From Termitomyces sp. T153 (Eukaryota; Basidiomycota; Agaricomycetes; Agaricales; Lyophyllaceae): a stretch of DNA of 64,000 bases. Below are positions 53,936 through 64,000 of this stretch, one piece after another (the stretch's first letter is position 1; every line of letters begins with the position of its first letter). Below the pieces are notes generated by a model. The model worked only from the letters and a program-made list of their open reading frames with translations. It was not told the origin of the DNA and ran no database searches. The DNA lies in the NCBI GenBank assembly GCA_018296165.2, contig JACKQL020000188.1, positions 1-64,000 of the forward strand, written 5' to 3'. The translations under genes were made by a program, and so were the position numbers.

Positions 53936-55030
53936 ATGGCATCAAACCTTTCTACTCCCACTGCTCCTCACATAACCTCCATGGGCTCTGCTGCCAAGCT
54001 ACTTCATGCACCATCAACTGCTCACCCTAGCCTCAGCCAGAACTTGTCCAACAACTTCACCCTTCTTGAATGTTCTGTCAAGCATGATGTGCATCAAGTT
54101 ATTTTAGCACTCCTCCAGCTTCTCTCATTAGCTCAGGCTATCATAGGCTTCTGTGGGGTTGTGGTCAGCATCCCTGGCTCTGGTGCTGATCATGTCTGAT
54201 ACCTCAGCACTATGCAGCTGGTGAGCTTCTTTCCCTTCTTTCTTCCTACTTGGTCCTTTTTCACTCCCTTCTCCTTGTTTCAGTGTTTTGCTGACCAGGC
54301 CAATTTTCTATGCATCATCAAACAGAAGGGTCTTTTCAACACCCTGTCTGCTACCCTACATTGAAAAGAATTGTTGAGAGCTCCAATGGCAATGGGAAGC
54401 CAAGAAGGCACATATTTCCATCAGTTTCTTTCTCTAACTAATGTCTTGTCCTTATAGCTGAAATGCTGGACTCAGGACCAGGGTGTTGACATGCCAGGTC
54501 TGTTCTCCATTTGTTCTGGCAAGCATGGAGCTAATGTAAGTCTAGCCTTCAAACTCAACTTACTTGCTCATCTTTTGACACACTCAACCTTCATCTCTTT
54601 TATCCCTAGACTGAACCCAACAGCAAAACCCAAGCCCAAAAAAGTTAAAGTCTTTCTGGCTTACAGTCTGTCCCTTTTCTGTTTCCTCACTTTTCTGACC
54701 TTGCTTGCTTTCCACCCAACCTCAAACCTGGAAACAAGGCTGTGTCCTACTCCTTAGCCAGGTTAATGCTGTTTTTGAAGCTGTTCAGCTTACCAATGAC
54801 AGCACCCTCCTTCTACATGCCAATCTCCAACAACATTGTGATGCTATTCACTTTGCTGTGCAGCAACAACTCTACTCACTCAACATCACTCTCCAAACAT
54901 ACAAACTCATTTTGGCTTGCCTTGTTCACCTTGACAAAACTCTGGGTCTCTCTGGCATTGAGCAGACTGGAGATCTACTTAATGATCTCCAAGTTTTGCC
55001 TGAGGTATTACCCTCTTATTGACTTTCCAT
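53936..55030 (+). pseudogene. intron-bearing ORF antisense to the D element's pol
   Basis: Starts M-A-S-N-L-S-T-P-T at 53,936. Exon 1 carries a helical Leu-rich part (V-I-L-A-L-L-Q-L-L-S-L-A-Q-A-I-I-G) with one in-frame TGA from a likely CGA. A clear intron lies at 54,220-54,284 (GTGAGC...TTTCAG). Further splice-like pairs are at 54,536-54,608 (GTAAGT...CCCTAG) and from about 55,000 (GTATTA...ACTTAG). The last open part (54,705-55,022) is helical and His/Gln-rich. No family was recognised. It lies between the 3' LTR and integrase on the opposite strand to pol, as an accessory ORF would, or it could be a captured gene. Confidence 0.45.
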
Positions 55031-55655
55031 AACTTGTCTTTATTTACTTAGAGCCTCAGGTGGTCAATTCCAATTCCAATGTTGAAATTGCAACCTCTTC
55101 CCCAAGAATTTCCCATTCCCATGTGTCTCCTATACAAGAGACCTCTGCATTGTAAGCATCAGTATTGCCTCTGCCTAAAATAGTGTAGCTGTAATTTTAA
55201 CCAGCCTTACTTATAAAAATTTCCCTACATATCTCTTATTTTGTAACCCCCAATTTAATGCCATTAACTCTGAAAATGTGTGACCAAACTAAGCCTTTTA
55301 CTTATTTTGATTTTGCTATGTAAAACTTGAATTTTTTGTCAACCTTCAAGGCTATTGTCTGACCCATTCATGTCATGGTCTAGAGGCTCATGAAGCCTTA
55401 TAGATCCAAATGACAGATCTGATATAGCATTTCCAGCAGGCTTTTGTAATTCTTCCCTTAACTCTTTTAACTTCTCTGGAGTGATATCTACCCACTGCTC
55501 TAGGCTTTGGGCTAGCTCCAATCATATTCAAGCTTTGTAAGGGACTACCCTAAAAGCTGCCACCCTAGTCTGCCAAACTAATCTATCCAGTTCTGCCACA
55601 ATGTAATTACCACCTCTGGTCTTAGTAATTACTACCATTGGACCATGGAAGCATC
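55031..55655. other. spacer between antisense ORF and integrase
   Basis: Mostly AT-rich sequence with no assigned gene. The minus frame at 55,339-55,521 (a helical, Glu/Leu-rich segment) may be the integrase C-terminal tail. Confidence 0.4.
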
Positions 55656-57326
55656 TTAGCACTGTGTGAACTTTCTGTAATTATATTTTTTGACCAAGTC
55701 CAAGTCCAAGTCCAAGGGTTTGAATTTGAATTCTTTAATAGAGCTTTCATGCTCTTCTGCAAACTTCAAGGCCCATTGGAATTTGTCCTTCCCAACTCTT
55801 TCTCTCATCTCTTCTATATGTTGGTGATGTTTGGCTAGAGCTCTAGCACAATAACCAATCAACACTTCTGTAGGCAATGGCCCTTCTGGTAATTCTATTA
55901 ACCAGGTAGCCTCTACTAAGTCTAAGGGTAGAGTTGGATGAGCCCCAGTGACCATGAAGTATGGTGACCATTCAAATCTCTGCTGGATAGTAATGCAATC
56001 ACTCCACATTACATGGAAGAAGAGAACAATTTAGTGTAATCCTCACAAGCTTTGAACAAAGCTTGCCTGAAATCCCAATGTAGTCTTCAAATCTTGCCAT
56101 TAGCTTAGCTTGAGAGTTGTATGAAGAGATGGCTATGCCTCTGATTCCATATTTACTCTCTATCCAAGCTGTAACCTTTTTGAATTGTCCAGCATTGTCA
56201 GTGATGATTTCTGCAATGCAACCCCAGCAACAAATCACATCCTCAAACAACCATTGACCAATTGTTTTATGGTTTTCCTTGCACAGAGGCCTCCATTCCA
56301 TCCATGAAAACAATGCATACCTGCCATGGACAATATACTTGCAGCCATTTGAAGCTGGAGTCATGTGCATGGTATCAATGTGGATTGTTTGGAAGATAGA
56401 GGGTGTATAGGTCACTGTGGGAGCTCTGTTTACAACTGTATTCTGACATATTTGACAGTTGTGACAAGTCCCAACATACCAATGCACATCTCCATCAATT
56501 CCTAGCCACCAAAATTGTTCTTGTATTAACATTTTGGTTGCATAAGTCCCCCTATGCCCCAAGGCATCATGGGCTGATTTAAGCATGAACATTTGCCTAT
56601 TGATATCAACTACTAGCTTATGCCTGGCCTCATGATTGTGCTTGTATAGTCTCCCCTTTGGATCAAAGAAGAACTGTTTTGCAAACTTGTTGAACTTGTC
56701 TGGGTCCCAACCCTACAAACCCTCAGGTTCTTTGCTTGGGTTTTGTAGCCCAGCTTTGTACAATTGGTAGCAAGTCATCCCACTGTTCACTCTCCCCACC
56801 TTTCCTATGCTCCAAGTATGCTTGTAAGTCTGCTTCTTTCTGTTCCTTAGTACCTTCTGTGGGTAACAGAGGCTGAGAGAGAGATAGTCCTGCAACAGGA
56901 TAAGATGCCTGCTGCTGACTTAGAACTGCCTTCCTAAGTTCCCCCTCTTGAGACCTTACTCTATCAAGTTCTTGTTCAAAGTCTGATACTTCAGTTGCTA
57001 CTGCATGTAGATAGCTACCTCTAGTGTCAATTTGATCTGCAAACTCTTCAAGTGCTAAGGGTTCCCAATCTTCCTATCCTGATTCATTGTTGGTTTTAGC
57101 TGGATGTTCAAAGTGGATAGTCTTTGGGTTGTTCATCAACTCTGGATTAACAAGTGGGTACTCCTCATCTCCTGGCTGCTTGAGCCTCCTAGACAGGCCA
57201 TCAACACTAAAGGCTTTTCCTGGCACATGCCTCAAAGTAAAATGATAGAGTAGGACATCCTCAATCCATCTCATGATGGTGGCATTATGCCCTACTCCAG
57301 GATTGCTTAGCATTCCTTTCAAATAC
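55656..57326 (-). pseudogene. D element integrase and RNase H end, decayed
   Basis: 57,074-57,326 gives the RNase H end and connection: Y-L-K-G-M-L, I-M-R-W-I-E-D-V-L-L-Y, H-V-P-G-K, and D-G-L-S-R-R. 55,999-56,592 has the zinc domain (A-H-D-A-L-G-H-R-G, then C-H-N-C-Q-I-C) and the core with I-H-I-D-T-M-H-M (first Asp) and I-I-T-D-N-A (second Asp). The third catalytic region is degraded: where relatives have an E-R-R-H, the frame reads A-R-F-E-D. 55,656-56,009 continues the C-terminus (P-Y-F-M-V-T-G-A-H-P, P-L-D-L-V-E-A-T-W-L). One frame break lies near 56,000 and one near 56,600-57,070. Confidence 0.8.
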
Positions 57327-58380
57327 TGATACAATGTTGTCATACCATTGGGAACATAATAAACACCAGAAGTCAAAACAAACGTTTATTAAGGCTGAAA
57401 ACTGTAAGCCTCCTGGTAAAACAAGTCCCAGCAACATTATCCCTTTAAATACACCAGAAGAAAGACAGAACAGGATAGGACAAGGACTATACTAGACTAT
57501 ACACTCAATAATAGTCCAATCACTGTAATGGGAGGGGAAGCATGGGACTGGCAAAAGCACCTGAGTGGCATCAATTCTGGCAAGATCTAAATCTGATCTA
57601 AGAATAACCAGATTGGAATGTTGACTAAAAGGAGGTAAAGGAGGAATGAATGAGAAAGAATGGAATGAAGGGAAAGGAAAGGAAGATGAATGGAAGAATA
57701 TGAAATGAATGGAATGAAGGGAAGGGAAAGGAAGATGAATGGAAGAACCTAAATGGGGAAGAACCTGAAAGGGGAAGAATATGAAATGAATAAAGGAAGA
57801 TGAATGGAATGAATGGGAGGGGACAGATGAATGGAAGAACCTGAATGGGAAAGGACCTGAATGGGAAAGAATATGAAATAAATAAAGGAAGAAGAAGGGA
57901 AGAAACTGAATGAAAAAGAATATGAATGGAAGAAATACAAAGGAGGGAGAGATAAATGGGGCAAATGGAAGCTAAGAATGCAAAGGAGGAATGATGGAAC
58001 CAGGAACTGGCCTGTGGCACTGAAACAGGCATGCCAAAAGGAGGAATTAGAATAAAAGTTATGAATAAGGGGCTGGAAAGTATGGAACCAAAAGTCACAT
58101 GTAGGGGGTGGTCTGTGCACTGTAGAAAGAGGTATAAATAGCCCAAGTAGAGTAGCAAATGGACAGGCAATTAATGGGCAAAGGCTTGGTGGTTCCCAGG
58201 GAGTGAATCACTTAGGCTGGAGTTTGTTGAGACCCCTCTGCATTCAGAATGGAAATATTTTGGAAGTAAACCCCTTCAACTTTAAGCATTTATCAAGACA
58301 TCAGTGTGGAATTGGAGTAGACTGCCTAAGTCTTCAAGAAAGCCCCAGAACTATCAGTATTACTCTAACCCAGTACTACA
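57327..58380 (-). repeat. solo LTR, family C, inserted in RNase H
   Basis: 1,054 bases; plus-strand ends TGATACAATG...GTACTACA. A 4-bp duplication ATAC lies at 57,323-57,326 and 58,381-58,384. Removing it restores E-T-D-T-K-Y-L-K-G-M-L across the RNase H. It holds purine-rich GGAATGAA/GGAAGA words at 57,650-57,950, the complement of the CT-rich stretch in the plus copy. Confidence 0.85.
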
Positions 58381-58689
58381 ATACTTGGTATCTGTCTCCA
58401 CTACAAGCTTCCTACAACCAACTAGCCAATACTTATTTGCTTGCAAGGCTCTCATCAGACCATAGAGTTCTCTTTTAGATTGCAAGAACCTTGCCTCCCT
58501 CTCATTCAATGTGATGGATCCTAGCTCAGCACAAGTGCATTGCTTAGGATTGTCTGGAGCTTCCTGGAGTATTCCAAAGCCCACTGCTATCCAAGAAGTG
58601 TCAACTGATAGGACCACTGCCCCTCCTGACTCATAATCAATTGGTTTTAGAGGTGCACTTGCAGCTAGCAACTTCTTCAACTGAGCCAT
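58381..58689 (-). pseudogene. D element RNase H, first part
   Basis: Open over about 103 codons. I-D-Y-E-S-G-G-A-V-V-L-S-V-D-T-S, G-F-G-I-L-Q-E, the E-L-G-S-I-T-L-N-E-R-E-A-R-F segment with catalytic Glu, and L-V-V-E-T-D-T-K-Y with catalytic Asp. It ends at the LTR C junction at 58,380. Confidence 0.82.
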
Positions 58690-58705
58690 TGCTGACTGCT
58701 GTCCC

Positions 58706-59701
58706 TCACCCCAAACAAATGGTGTGGTTTTGAGTCAACTTGTTGATGGGTGCAGCCACTTTAGTATAGTCTTTAATGAACATCCTAAAGGTACCACAAG
58801 TACCTAGGAAAGCCCTGACATCTGACTTATCCTGGCAATCATCCCACCCCATAACAATGGCCAACTGCTTGGTCTCAGGTTTCTGTCCCTCATAGGAACA
58901 CCTGTGTCCAACTACTACAATCTCATCTGCACAGACTACTGACTTCTTCCCAGAAAAGGTTCCTCCAGCATATTTGATTCTTTGTAACACTCTGTTTACA
59001 TTTTGCAGATGTTCCCATACAAATCTCCCAATGCCTGAATTTTCTGGAATGACCTCATAGCCTCCATCTGGCAATTCATACCTGTGAGGTGGACCTCTGA
59101 TTGGCACATCATCAATATATGGCCAAGTTACATGAGGTATCTCATCTTTCAAGATGAAGGTAATGTCATCATGAAAGATTGGTACTGAATTTGTCCAGCC
59201 CATTGGCAGGGTTACCAGCCTTAGAGCACCAAAGGGTGTCTGAAAGGTGGTATAGTCCATAGACCTTACATCCAACACCCTCTCATCATATCCCACATAC
59301 AAGTCAAAGATCCCTCCACAAGCTTTGCCAGCAAAGTGGCTAGCTATCTTTTCAGTTGCTGGTGGAAACCCAGAATGTGCTATGGTCACTTTGTTTAAAG
59401 GTTCCAAGCTGTGAACTATCCTCAAACTCTCACCATCCTCCTTCAATACTGTGAACCACTGGGACCTGTATGAAGAGTTGGATGGCTCATACACTCCTGC
59501 CTCAATTTTCTGCTTTATCATCTTGCAGATTTTATCTCTGAGTCCTGGAGCAATGGGAATGTTCTTCAATACCCAGGGGTGTTGAGGAATTACTGGCATC
59601 ACCACATGAGGGAAGAATTCCTCCTTGAGCCTACCTCTTTGAGAATCATCCCATGCAAAAGCCTCATTCTGCAGCATCATTAGATGATGTACTGCCTTCA
59701 T
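58706..59701 (-). CDS. D element reverse transcriptase, motifs intact
   Basis: 331 open residues, the best preserved enzyme of the CG-poor zone. Order: P-W-V-L-K-N-I-P-I-A-P-G-L, S-S-Y-R-S-Q-W-F, L-R-I-V-H-S-L-E-P-L-N, the F-D-L-Y-V-G-Y-D-E-R block with the first Asp, F-Q-T-P-F-G-A-L-R-L, L-P-M-G-W-T-N-S, and the box W-P-Y-I-D-D-V-P-I at about 59,107-59,121. Then come the Gly/Pro-rich insert (G-P-P-H-R-Y-E-L-P-D-G) and V-V-G-H-R-C that mark the DUF4100-associated Agaricomycete gypsy class, and the thumb with R-A-F-L-G-T-C. Catalytic Asp codons are GAT GAT, without CpG. Other parts of the element are broken, so it is probably not expressed as a working polyprotein. Confidence 0.85.
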   Translation of the reverse strand: MKAVHHLMMLQNEAFAWDDSQRGRLKEEFFPHVVMPVIPQHPWVLKNIPIAPGLRDKICKMIKQKIEAGVYEPSNSSYRSQWFTVLKEDGESLRIVHSLEPLNKVTIAHSGFPPATEKIASHFAGKACGGIFDLYVGYDERVLDVRSMDYTTFQTPFGALRLVTLPMGWTNSVPIFHDDITFILKDEIPHVTWPYIDDVPIRGPPHRYELPDGGYEVIPENSGIGRFVWEHLQNVNRVLQRIKYAGGTFSGKKSVVCADEIVVVGHRCSYEGQKPETKQLAIVMGWDDCQDKSDVRAFLGTCGTFRMFIKDYTKVAAPINKLTQNHTICLG

Positions 59702-60337
59702 CTCCTCTGGCTATAAGAAACCATCACCATGTGCTTGGTCAATAATCTCCTTGCACTCAGCAGTGTACCTCCCTGTGGGTTTGAAATCAGGTGGGTTTGG
59801 GTCCAACTTTGGCATGTCTGCTAGTGGATTTCTAGTGATGCACCTTTCAATTTTAAACTCCTCAGGAGAGGTCCCTAGTACAGGTTTTACCTTTCTAGCA
59901 ACAGGTTTGTATTTCTTAGAAAATACTTATGCAGTTTCCCCCACACCTGCTTCTAATTCTACGTTTTCCTGCTGTGCTAAGATCTCCTCCTATTTCTCTG
60001 GTATCTGACACAGCTGCCCATTTAGATAGGCTGACAATATCTTCTCATCTCTTCCTTCAATATCTCCTCCTGCAGCAAAGGCCTGCAGATACACATCTCT
60101 CAACTCCTGGTTCTTAAATCCACTATCACTTATAGTGTATCCAGTCACCACTACTTCACCTCCCAGGTCACTGGCCAGATCATTGAGATTTAAAATTTTG
60201 GTTCACTATCTCCTCCAACACCTGCCTTTGGCACCTTCCCTCTTTGAAGAGTAGGCAGGGCTGTCTGTTGACCAGTATTAGGATCCGTGATAGTTATGAT
60301 GGAACTGCCATCTTGAAGATTTTGTATGTTGCTTCTG
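59702..60337 (-). pseudogene. linker between protease and reverse transcriptase
   Basis: Minus-strand reading with several stops. Charged and Pro-rich pieces are recognisable as the polyprotein linker (P-K-L-D-P-N-P-P-D near 59,800, and E-E-F-K-I-E-R-C-I-T near 59,850). No enzyme motif. Confidence 0.5.
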
Positions 60338-60763
60338 TCAGTGTGTCAAAAGGATGACCCAACCTGGCTTGACAAAGATATGCATTTGTAGATAAATAGT
60401 AAAGCCTTCAGCCAAAGCAAATGGAACATTTTTGGCTAAACCAACTGATGTATTCACTTGACTGTTGGCACTCTCCATCCTTAAGCATATGTCTGGATCC
60501 CAAGTCAATCCTAAATGAAGTGCCTCATCTAGTGCCATACAGACTATCTGAGAACCACTATCTAGAATTGTCTCTACTTGCCCCCTCTGATTGACAATGG
60601 GGTTCAAGGACCTCAACACTTGCAAATCTCCAGCCACATACACCACTACTGGCTTTTCTCCTGGAGGGATATTTTCCAAGTAAGTGGCTACACAATCCTG
60701 ATGCACTACTGCACCAGTAGACAAATCATCCTGTGTCCCATCTGCAATGAAATAAGTTGCCAT
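60338..60763 (-). pseudogene. D element aspartic protease
   Basis: 141 open residues. V-E-T-I-L-D-S-G-S-Q-I-V (catalytic D-S-G at about 60,555-60,565) then D-P-D-I-C-L-R-M-E-S-A-N, N-V-P-F-A and the I-Y-L-Q-M-H-I region of the second half. The box is intact. A frame break follows before the linker. Confidence 0.8.
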
Positions 60764-61057
60764 GGGTAGGTCATTGACATCTACTTTGTCAGATGGTTTC
60801 TTCTCCCTTACAGTCTGCTGTTAAACTGCTACTCTTGAGATATTGGGATCCCTAGACTGAGTTCCTGATTTGAGAGTCAATTTTTGTATCATTGCTTCTC
60901 TTAATCCAGGAGCCACATCTAGCAGTTCTCCAGTACTGAAAGGTACAGTGGCCTCCCAGAGCCTATCAATGGTTCTATCCCACTCCTTCCTTCTTATTCC
61001 TGTTAAGGAACTTTTATCAGTGCCCTGCACTGGCAAGTCTGGTCCCTCATCAAGGGC
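60764..61057 (-). pseudogene. DUF4100-like segment upstream of protease
   Basis: 60,821-61,036 is open: a helical region, then V-P-F-S-T-G-E-L-L-D-V-A-P-G-L-R-E-A-M, as seen just before the protease in this gypsy class. The Gag part expected further upstream is missing, because the LTR starts within a few dozen bases, so the element is gag-less or was deleted. Confidence 0.6.
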
Positions 61058-61722
61058 TGGAACCTAAAGAACCACTCCCTGGGATTCTCAAAGCTGTGGT
61101 ACATTGTTGCTTCCCTTTTCCTCCAATTCCCCTCCTATTTTATAGCTCATTGCATGCACATGGACCAGAGTGCTTTCTATGCATGCCCATGGTCTGTACT
61201 ATGTGGTTTTCCTTGGCTTTTCCTTCTTATTGGATGGCAGGATGAGATGGCATGTTTGGTTGGCATTATTTGGTTTTTGTACATCCAACATCCTTTCCTT
61301 TGATCTTTTCCCTTCCCAAACTTCTCCCTAGCAGACTGGATGTGGTTTGTCATGGTGGCTGGCTTGGATTTGGGTAGTCTGGTATAGGAATAGGGATGAT
61401 ATCAAGAGGATAGAGCAGTATTCTAGCAATAGATGGCCATGGCTGTTCTTGGCATCAGTTAGATTTCTAGCTGGGTTGCTGAGCACAGCCATTGATTGTT
61501 AAACAACATATGATCAGGCTCAATTCTTAATGTCAGATTTTACTATTTTCTGCTGGTATTGTTGTGGTGCATGTTTGGATCATTGGCCTTCTCTACCAGG
61601 TATGTGCCATATGCCTACAGCTTTCAGCATTTTTCAAAGCTTACAGTTTTCAGCTTTTGGGTATCTGAGCCTTGGTACTTCTAGTATTTTGTCCTGTCTC
61701 AAAGTATGAGACAGGCATATCA
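61058..61722 (-). repeat. 5' LTR, family D
   Basis: 665 bases similar to 53,094-53,733, with one extra stretch near 61,620-61,645. No TGG primer-binding site is visible on its internal side. Confidence 0.75.
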
Positions 61723-63185
61723 CCAGCAATCAACCAAACCCCTATGCCACCTCCAAACTGCTAGCTCCTACTTTAGGAAGGGCAAACCCATCAAGCACAC
61801 CCTAAACTCCTTCCCCTGCCCAACAGAAAACCTGAGGACAACTCTATTGACAAGCCAGCAACTGACCAGCTCCACATGCTAATTCTGGACCAATGCCTCC
61901 TACTCCAGAGAAGACACAATTTACAAAATGCATCTCCAGGCCCCACCCACACACCATAACCCACAAAGAGCAGCTCCACCAACAAGCCAGCATTCCACCA
62001 ACCCTTGCACCACCTCTAGACTACTGGCTCTACCCTGGAAAAGGACAAATCTACCTCTGGACCCCTCCCAATACAACCCTTGATGCAACCCTGCCAATGA
62101 GCCAGCAGCCAATCCACTCTCTTGCATTACCTCTGGACCACTAGCTCCTGCCCCAGGAAAGACAAACCTATGAAACACAACTTCCAAACTTTTCCTCTAT
62201 GCAGCATAGCACTCAGAAACAACTCTGCCAAGAACTGCCAACTAATCAACTCTCCATGCTGCCTCCAGACCACCAGCCTCCACCCTGAGAAGGACAAACC
62301 CATGCTCCAAACCTCAAACCTACTTGTCCTGACAAACTCTGGCAGCACCATAAGCCCTGAGGACTCCAAGAACACATAAGACTCTCCTGCTTGCTTCTGG
62401 ACTTACCTTTGGGCAGGAATGAAAAGGAATGTTATATAACATTTCCAAACCTGCAAATTCCACCCCTGGGCCAAGGAAACCCACCTGAGCAAGTCACCAT
62501 GGAATCCCACTGCCCCATCATGAATACTCCAGAGCTCAGAAAACTCCTACCCAAGCATGTCTCCACCAAAATACAAACACCATAGTCTCTGCCTGCAACC
62601 CCCAAAATCAGTTTTCCAATCCTGGCAACTGCTCTATAAAGCCCTCAGTTCAAAGATCAACATCAACCCACCAACTGCCCCACACTTGGAGATTGACAAA
62701 CCACAAGAATGAGTAAACCAGACCTTGGCAAGGTACATCTGCCCCTACATTAACTGTCTACAGAACAGCTGGCATATAGCACTCCCCTCCCTGGAGGATA
62801 CCTACACCAACACTCTCCACTCCATTGCTGGAGTCCCCCCCCTTTGCCACTGATAGAAGCTACCAACCCCAACACACTCCACCACTCAAGACATGCCCCT
62901 GCCTCATTTGCCTGTAACATCACCAAGGACCTCCAGACTACCCACCAGCTTCTCCAGATGAAGCCAACACCACCTCCCAAGCATACTCAGAGCATGCCAA
63001 TGTCACCCCCAGGCCTAAAGAAACTCCACCCAGCGACCCTGGTCCAACTTCTCAAAAAGCATGCCCCAGAACAACACCCCATCCATTGACACCATAAAAA
63101 CATTTAGGAGCCCCACAGAAACCCCTCCAGCACCCCTGCCAAACTCTGGAACTCCCACCTGCAATGCTCCACTAAGCCCCAGCAA
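61723..63185 (+). pseudogene. gypsy integrase relic with expanded linker
   Basis: The first 640 bases are five imperfect copies of a 120-130-bp unit (separate entry). From 62,390 the order resembles 48,190-48,700 and 49,890-50,330: a W-A-R/G-M-K-R zinc-domain part, a core relic, and at about 62,750 N-S-W-H-I-A-L-P-S-L followed by H-S-I-A-G. Stops and deletions are frequent and no complete catalytic triad is present. Confidence 0.55.
61745..62380 (+). repeat. five-unit imperfect tandem repeat, 120-130 bp
   Basis: The marker GGACAAACCCA/GACAAAT-like occurs at about 61,780, 61,910, 62,040, 62,160 and 62,290, each preceded by C-T-C-C-TGGACCA-type text and followed by ACAACTCTG-like text. The related gypsy copy at 47,990-48,190 has the unit once. 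Confidence 0.7.
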
Positions 63186-63535
63186 TATAAGGGCAATCTC
63201 TGGGAGTAGCAGCTCAATCATGCAGCTAGCAGAGGGGAATCCAAAGTATATTCAGCAAGGTAACCATCAATACAAATAGTAACTAATCACTGAGCAGAGG
63301 GGAATCCAAAGAGAACAAGTCTAAGGATCCTTGCTGCTCAATGTGGCACATCAGCAGGCAGCAGAGACATGAGAACAACTGCATAGAAGGCTGGAGCTAG
63401 CCCTCACTATGGGGAAGTGCTCAACAGGGAACTGCAGAGAGTTTTGAGGGTTTCTGGAGGTCTGCAATGAGCTGCAGAGATCACTGCAGAGGTTGGAAAT
63501 CAAAGTTGGAGGTTGGAAATGGAAGTCCCCTGACA
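63186..63535 (-). repeat. LTR, family B (3' LTR of an element running off the right edge)
   Basis: 350 bases; minus strand TGTCAGGGGACTTCC...CCTTATA (terminal C to T change). Bases to its right read on the minus strand as CTAGAGGGGGAGTGA, the same polypurine tract as at 37,489. Confidence 0.8.
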
Positions 63536-63559
63536 TCACTCCCCCTCTAGTGTGCAGTA

Positions 63560-64000
63560 TCTTGATGTGTGGGGTAAAAGAAGTTCTGGATTGCCTGGTC
63601 CACTAGTGAGATGGGGTAGATTCCTTAGATGGCTTGCAGCATGTCTGGGTGCCTCTGGTGGAACTCCCTAATCAGCTCCAGTGTGCACATGTTCTTCTGC
63701 AGTTCACAGGAGATGTCCTCAATTCTGTGACCTTTCCACTTCACCTTGTATTGTAACTGTCATCAGAACAGATGACTGTTCAGGACTTCCTCCACCTCAT
63801 ACTCCTCACTGCTATTGACCACCACTGGAGGTGGCAGGAGTGCTGGGCATTGCCCCAGAATAGGGTTCTTTGGAGCTGGCATTAGCTTGACTATGTTGAA
63901 CACTGGGTGGAGCTAGTACATTTCCATGGGGAGTTGGAGTTGATAGGCTAGTGGCCTAACCTGCCATTCTACCATGAAGGGTTCTGACTGGTGGTGCAAG
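63560..64000 (-). pseudogene. chromodomain and integrase C-terminus at the window edge
   Basis: The minus strand here matches 37,110-37,412: V-V-V-N-S, E-Y-E-V-E-E-V-L-N-S, then Y-K-V-K-W-K-G and helix residues L-E-L-I-R-E-F-H. The upstream GPY/F-like part reads V-F-N-I-V-K near 63,890. The element continues beyond 64,000. Confidence 0.7.

Larger units (their letters stand above)
53094..61722 (-). mobile_element. DUF4100-type Ty3/gypsy element with insertion
   Basis: Direct repeats at 53,094-53,733 and 61,058-61,722 act as LTRs. Between them, on the minus strand, lie a DUF4100-like segment, protease, reverse transcriptase, RNase H and integrase. Right of the left LTR the minus strand ends GTGAGGGAGG, a good polypurine tract. 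A 1,054-bp solo LTR (57,327-58,380) splits RNase H. Flanking bases GAACT and CCAGC do not match, so the exact ends or the duplication are uncertain. CG is rare, yet the reverse transcriptase is open over 331 codons. Confidence 0.75.

Noticed and set aside
57625..58170. 181-residue Phe/Ser-rich minus-strand frame
   Set aside because: It is the same CT-rich LTR C stretch, not a gene.
53089..61727. Target duplication around the D element
   Set aside because: GAACT and CCAGC do not match; ends may be off by a few bases or the site has decayed.
1..64000. CRISPR arrays, tRNA or rRNA genes
   Set aside because: No short regularly spaced repeats and no cloverleaf or rRNA-like segments were seen; the sequence is fungal.

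Overview
The window looks like a piece of a basidiomycete (probably Agaricomycete) genome. The evidence is the retrotransposon families present (chromodomain Ty3/gypsy, a DUF4100-type gypsy, Ty1/copia), candidate introns of about 45-60 bases, and a P-loop NTPase/REase gene of a type expanded in mushroom-forming fungi. No bacterial, tRNA or rRNA feature was seen.

Two sequence regimes alternate. Roughly 1-14,870 and 31,000-64,000 are almost free of CG dinucleotides and rich in TG/CA. They hold nested, decayed LTR retrotransposons whose frames are full of TGA/TAG stops. The middle, about 14,870-31,000, keeps normal CG content. It holds a Crinkler/RHS-like NTPase-nuclease gene (14,860-18,218, minus), a 5'-truncated-type paralogue copy (27,362-27,793), a lone nuclease-like fragment (30,124-30,426), and one younger gypsy element (18,285-27,272) with 221-bp LTRs and a perfect CACAG target duplication. 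That element sits just upstream of the NTPase gene's start and TATA-like sequence, between it and the paralogue copy.

Layout: 143-1,000 decayed acidic/coiled-coil ORF (-); 1,665-5,396 gypsy copy (-) with its 5' LTR; 5,397-12,659 a gypsy-associated region split by a copia element (6,230-11,308, duplication CTGTG); 12,660-13,782 LTR of family A; 13,880-14,494 relic of a biotin-carboxylase gene; 14,860-30,430 CG-retaining island; 32,400-37,870 gag, LTR A, integrase, chromodomain and LTR B remnants; 38,050-40,380 integrase relic, 222-bp tandem repeat and a coiled-coil ORF; 40,427-41,748 LTR C carrying a nested LTR B; 42,200-50,560 gypsy copy (+) interrupted twice by LTR A; 50,600-53,090 relics; 53,094-61,722 DUF4100-type gypsy (-) with an LTR C inserted in its RNase H; 61,723-64,000 gypsy relics and another LTR B.

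The main biological story is the contrast between CpG-driven (methylation/RIP-like) decay of repeats and the island that partly escapes it. The catalytic codons lost are those that would have contained CpG. The most interesting gene is the NTPase-REase protein and its satellites, itself showing early damage (one in-frame TAG and a probable one-base frameshift). All family assignments come from reading motifs by eye; no search was run.
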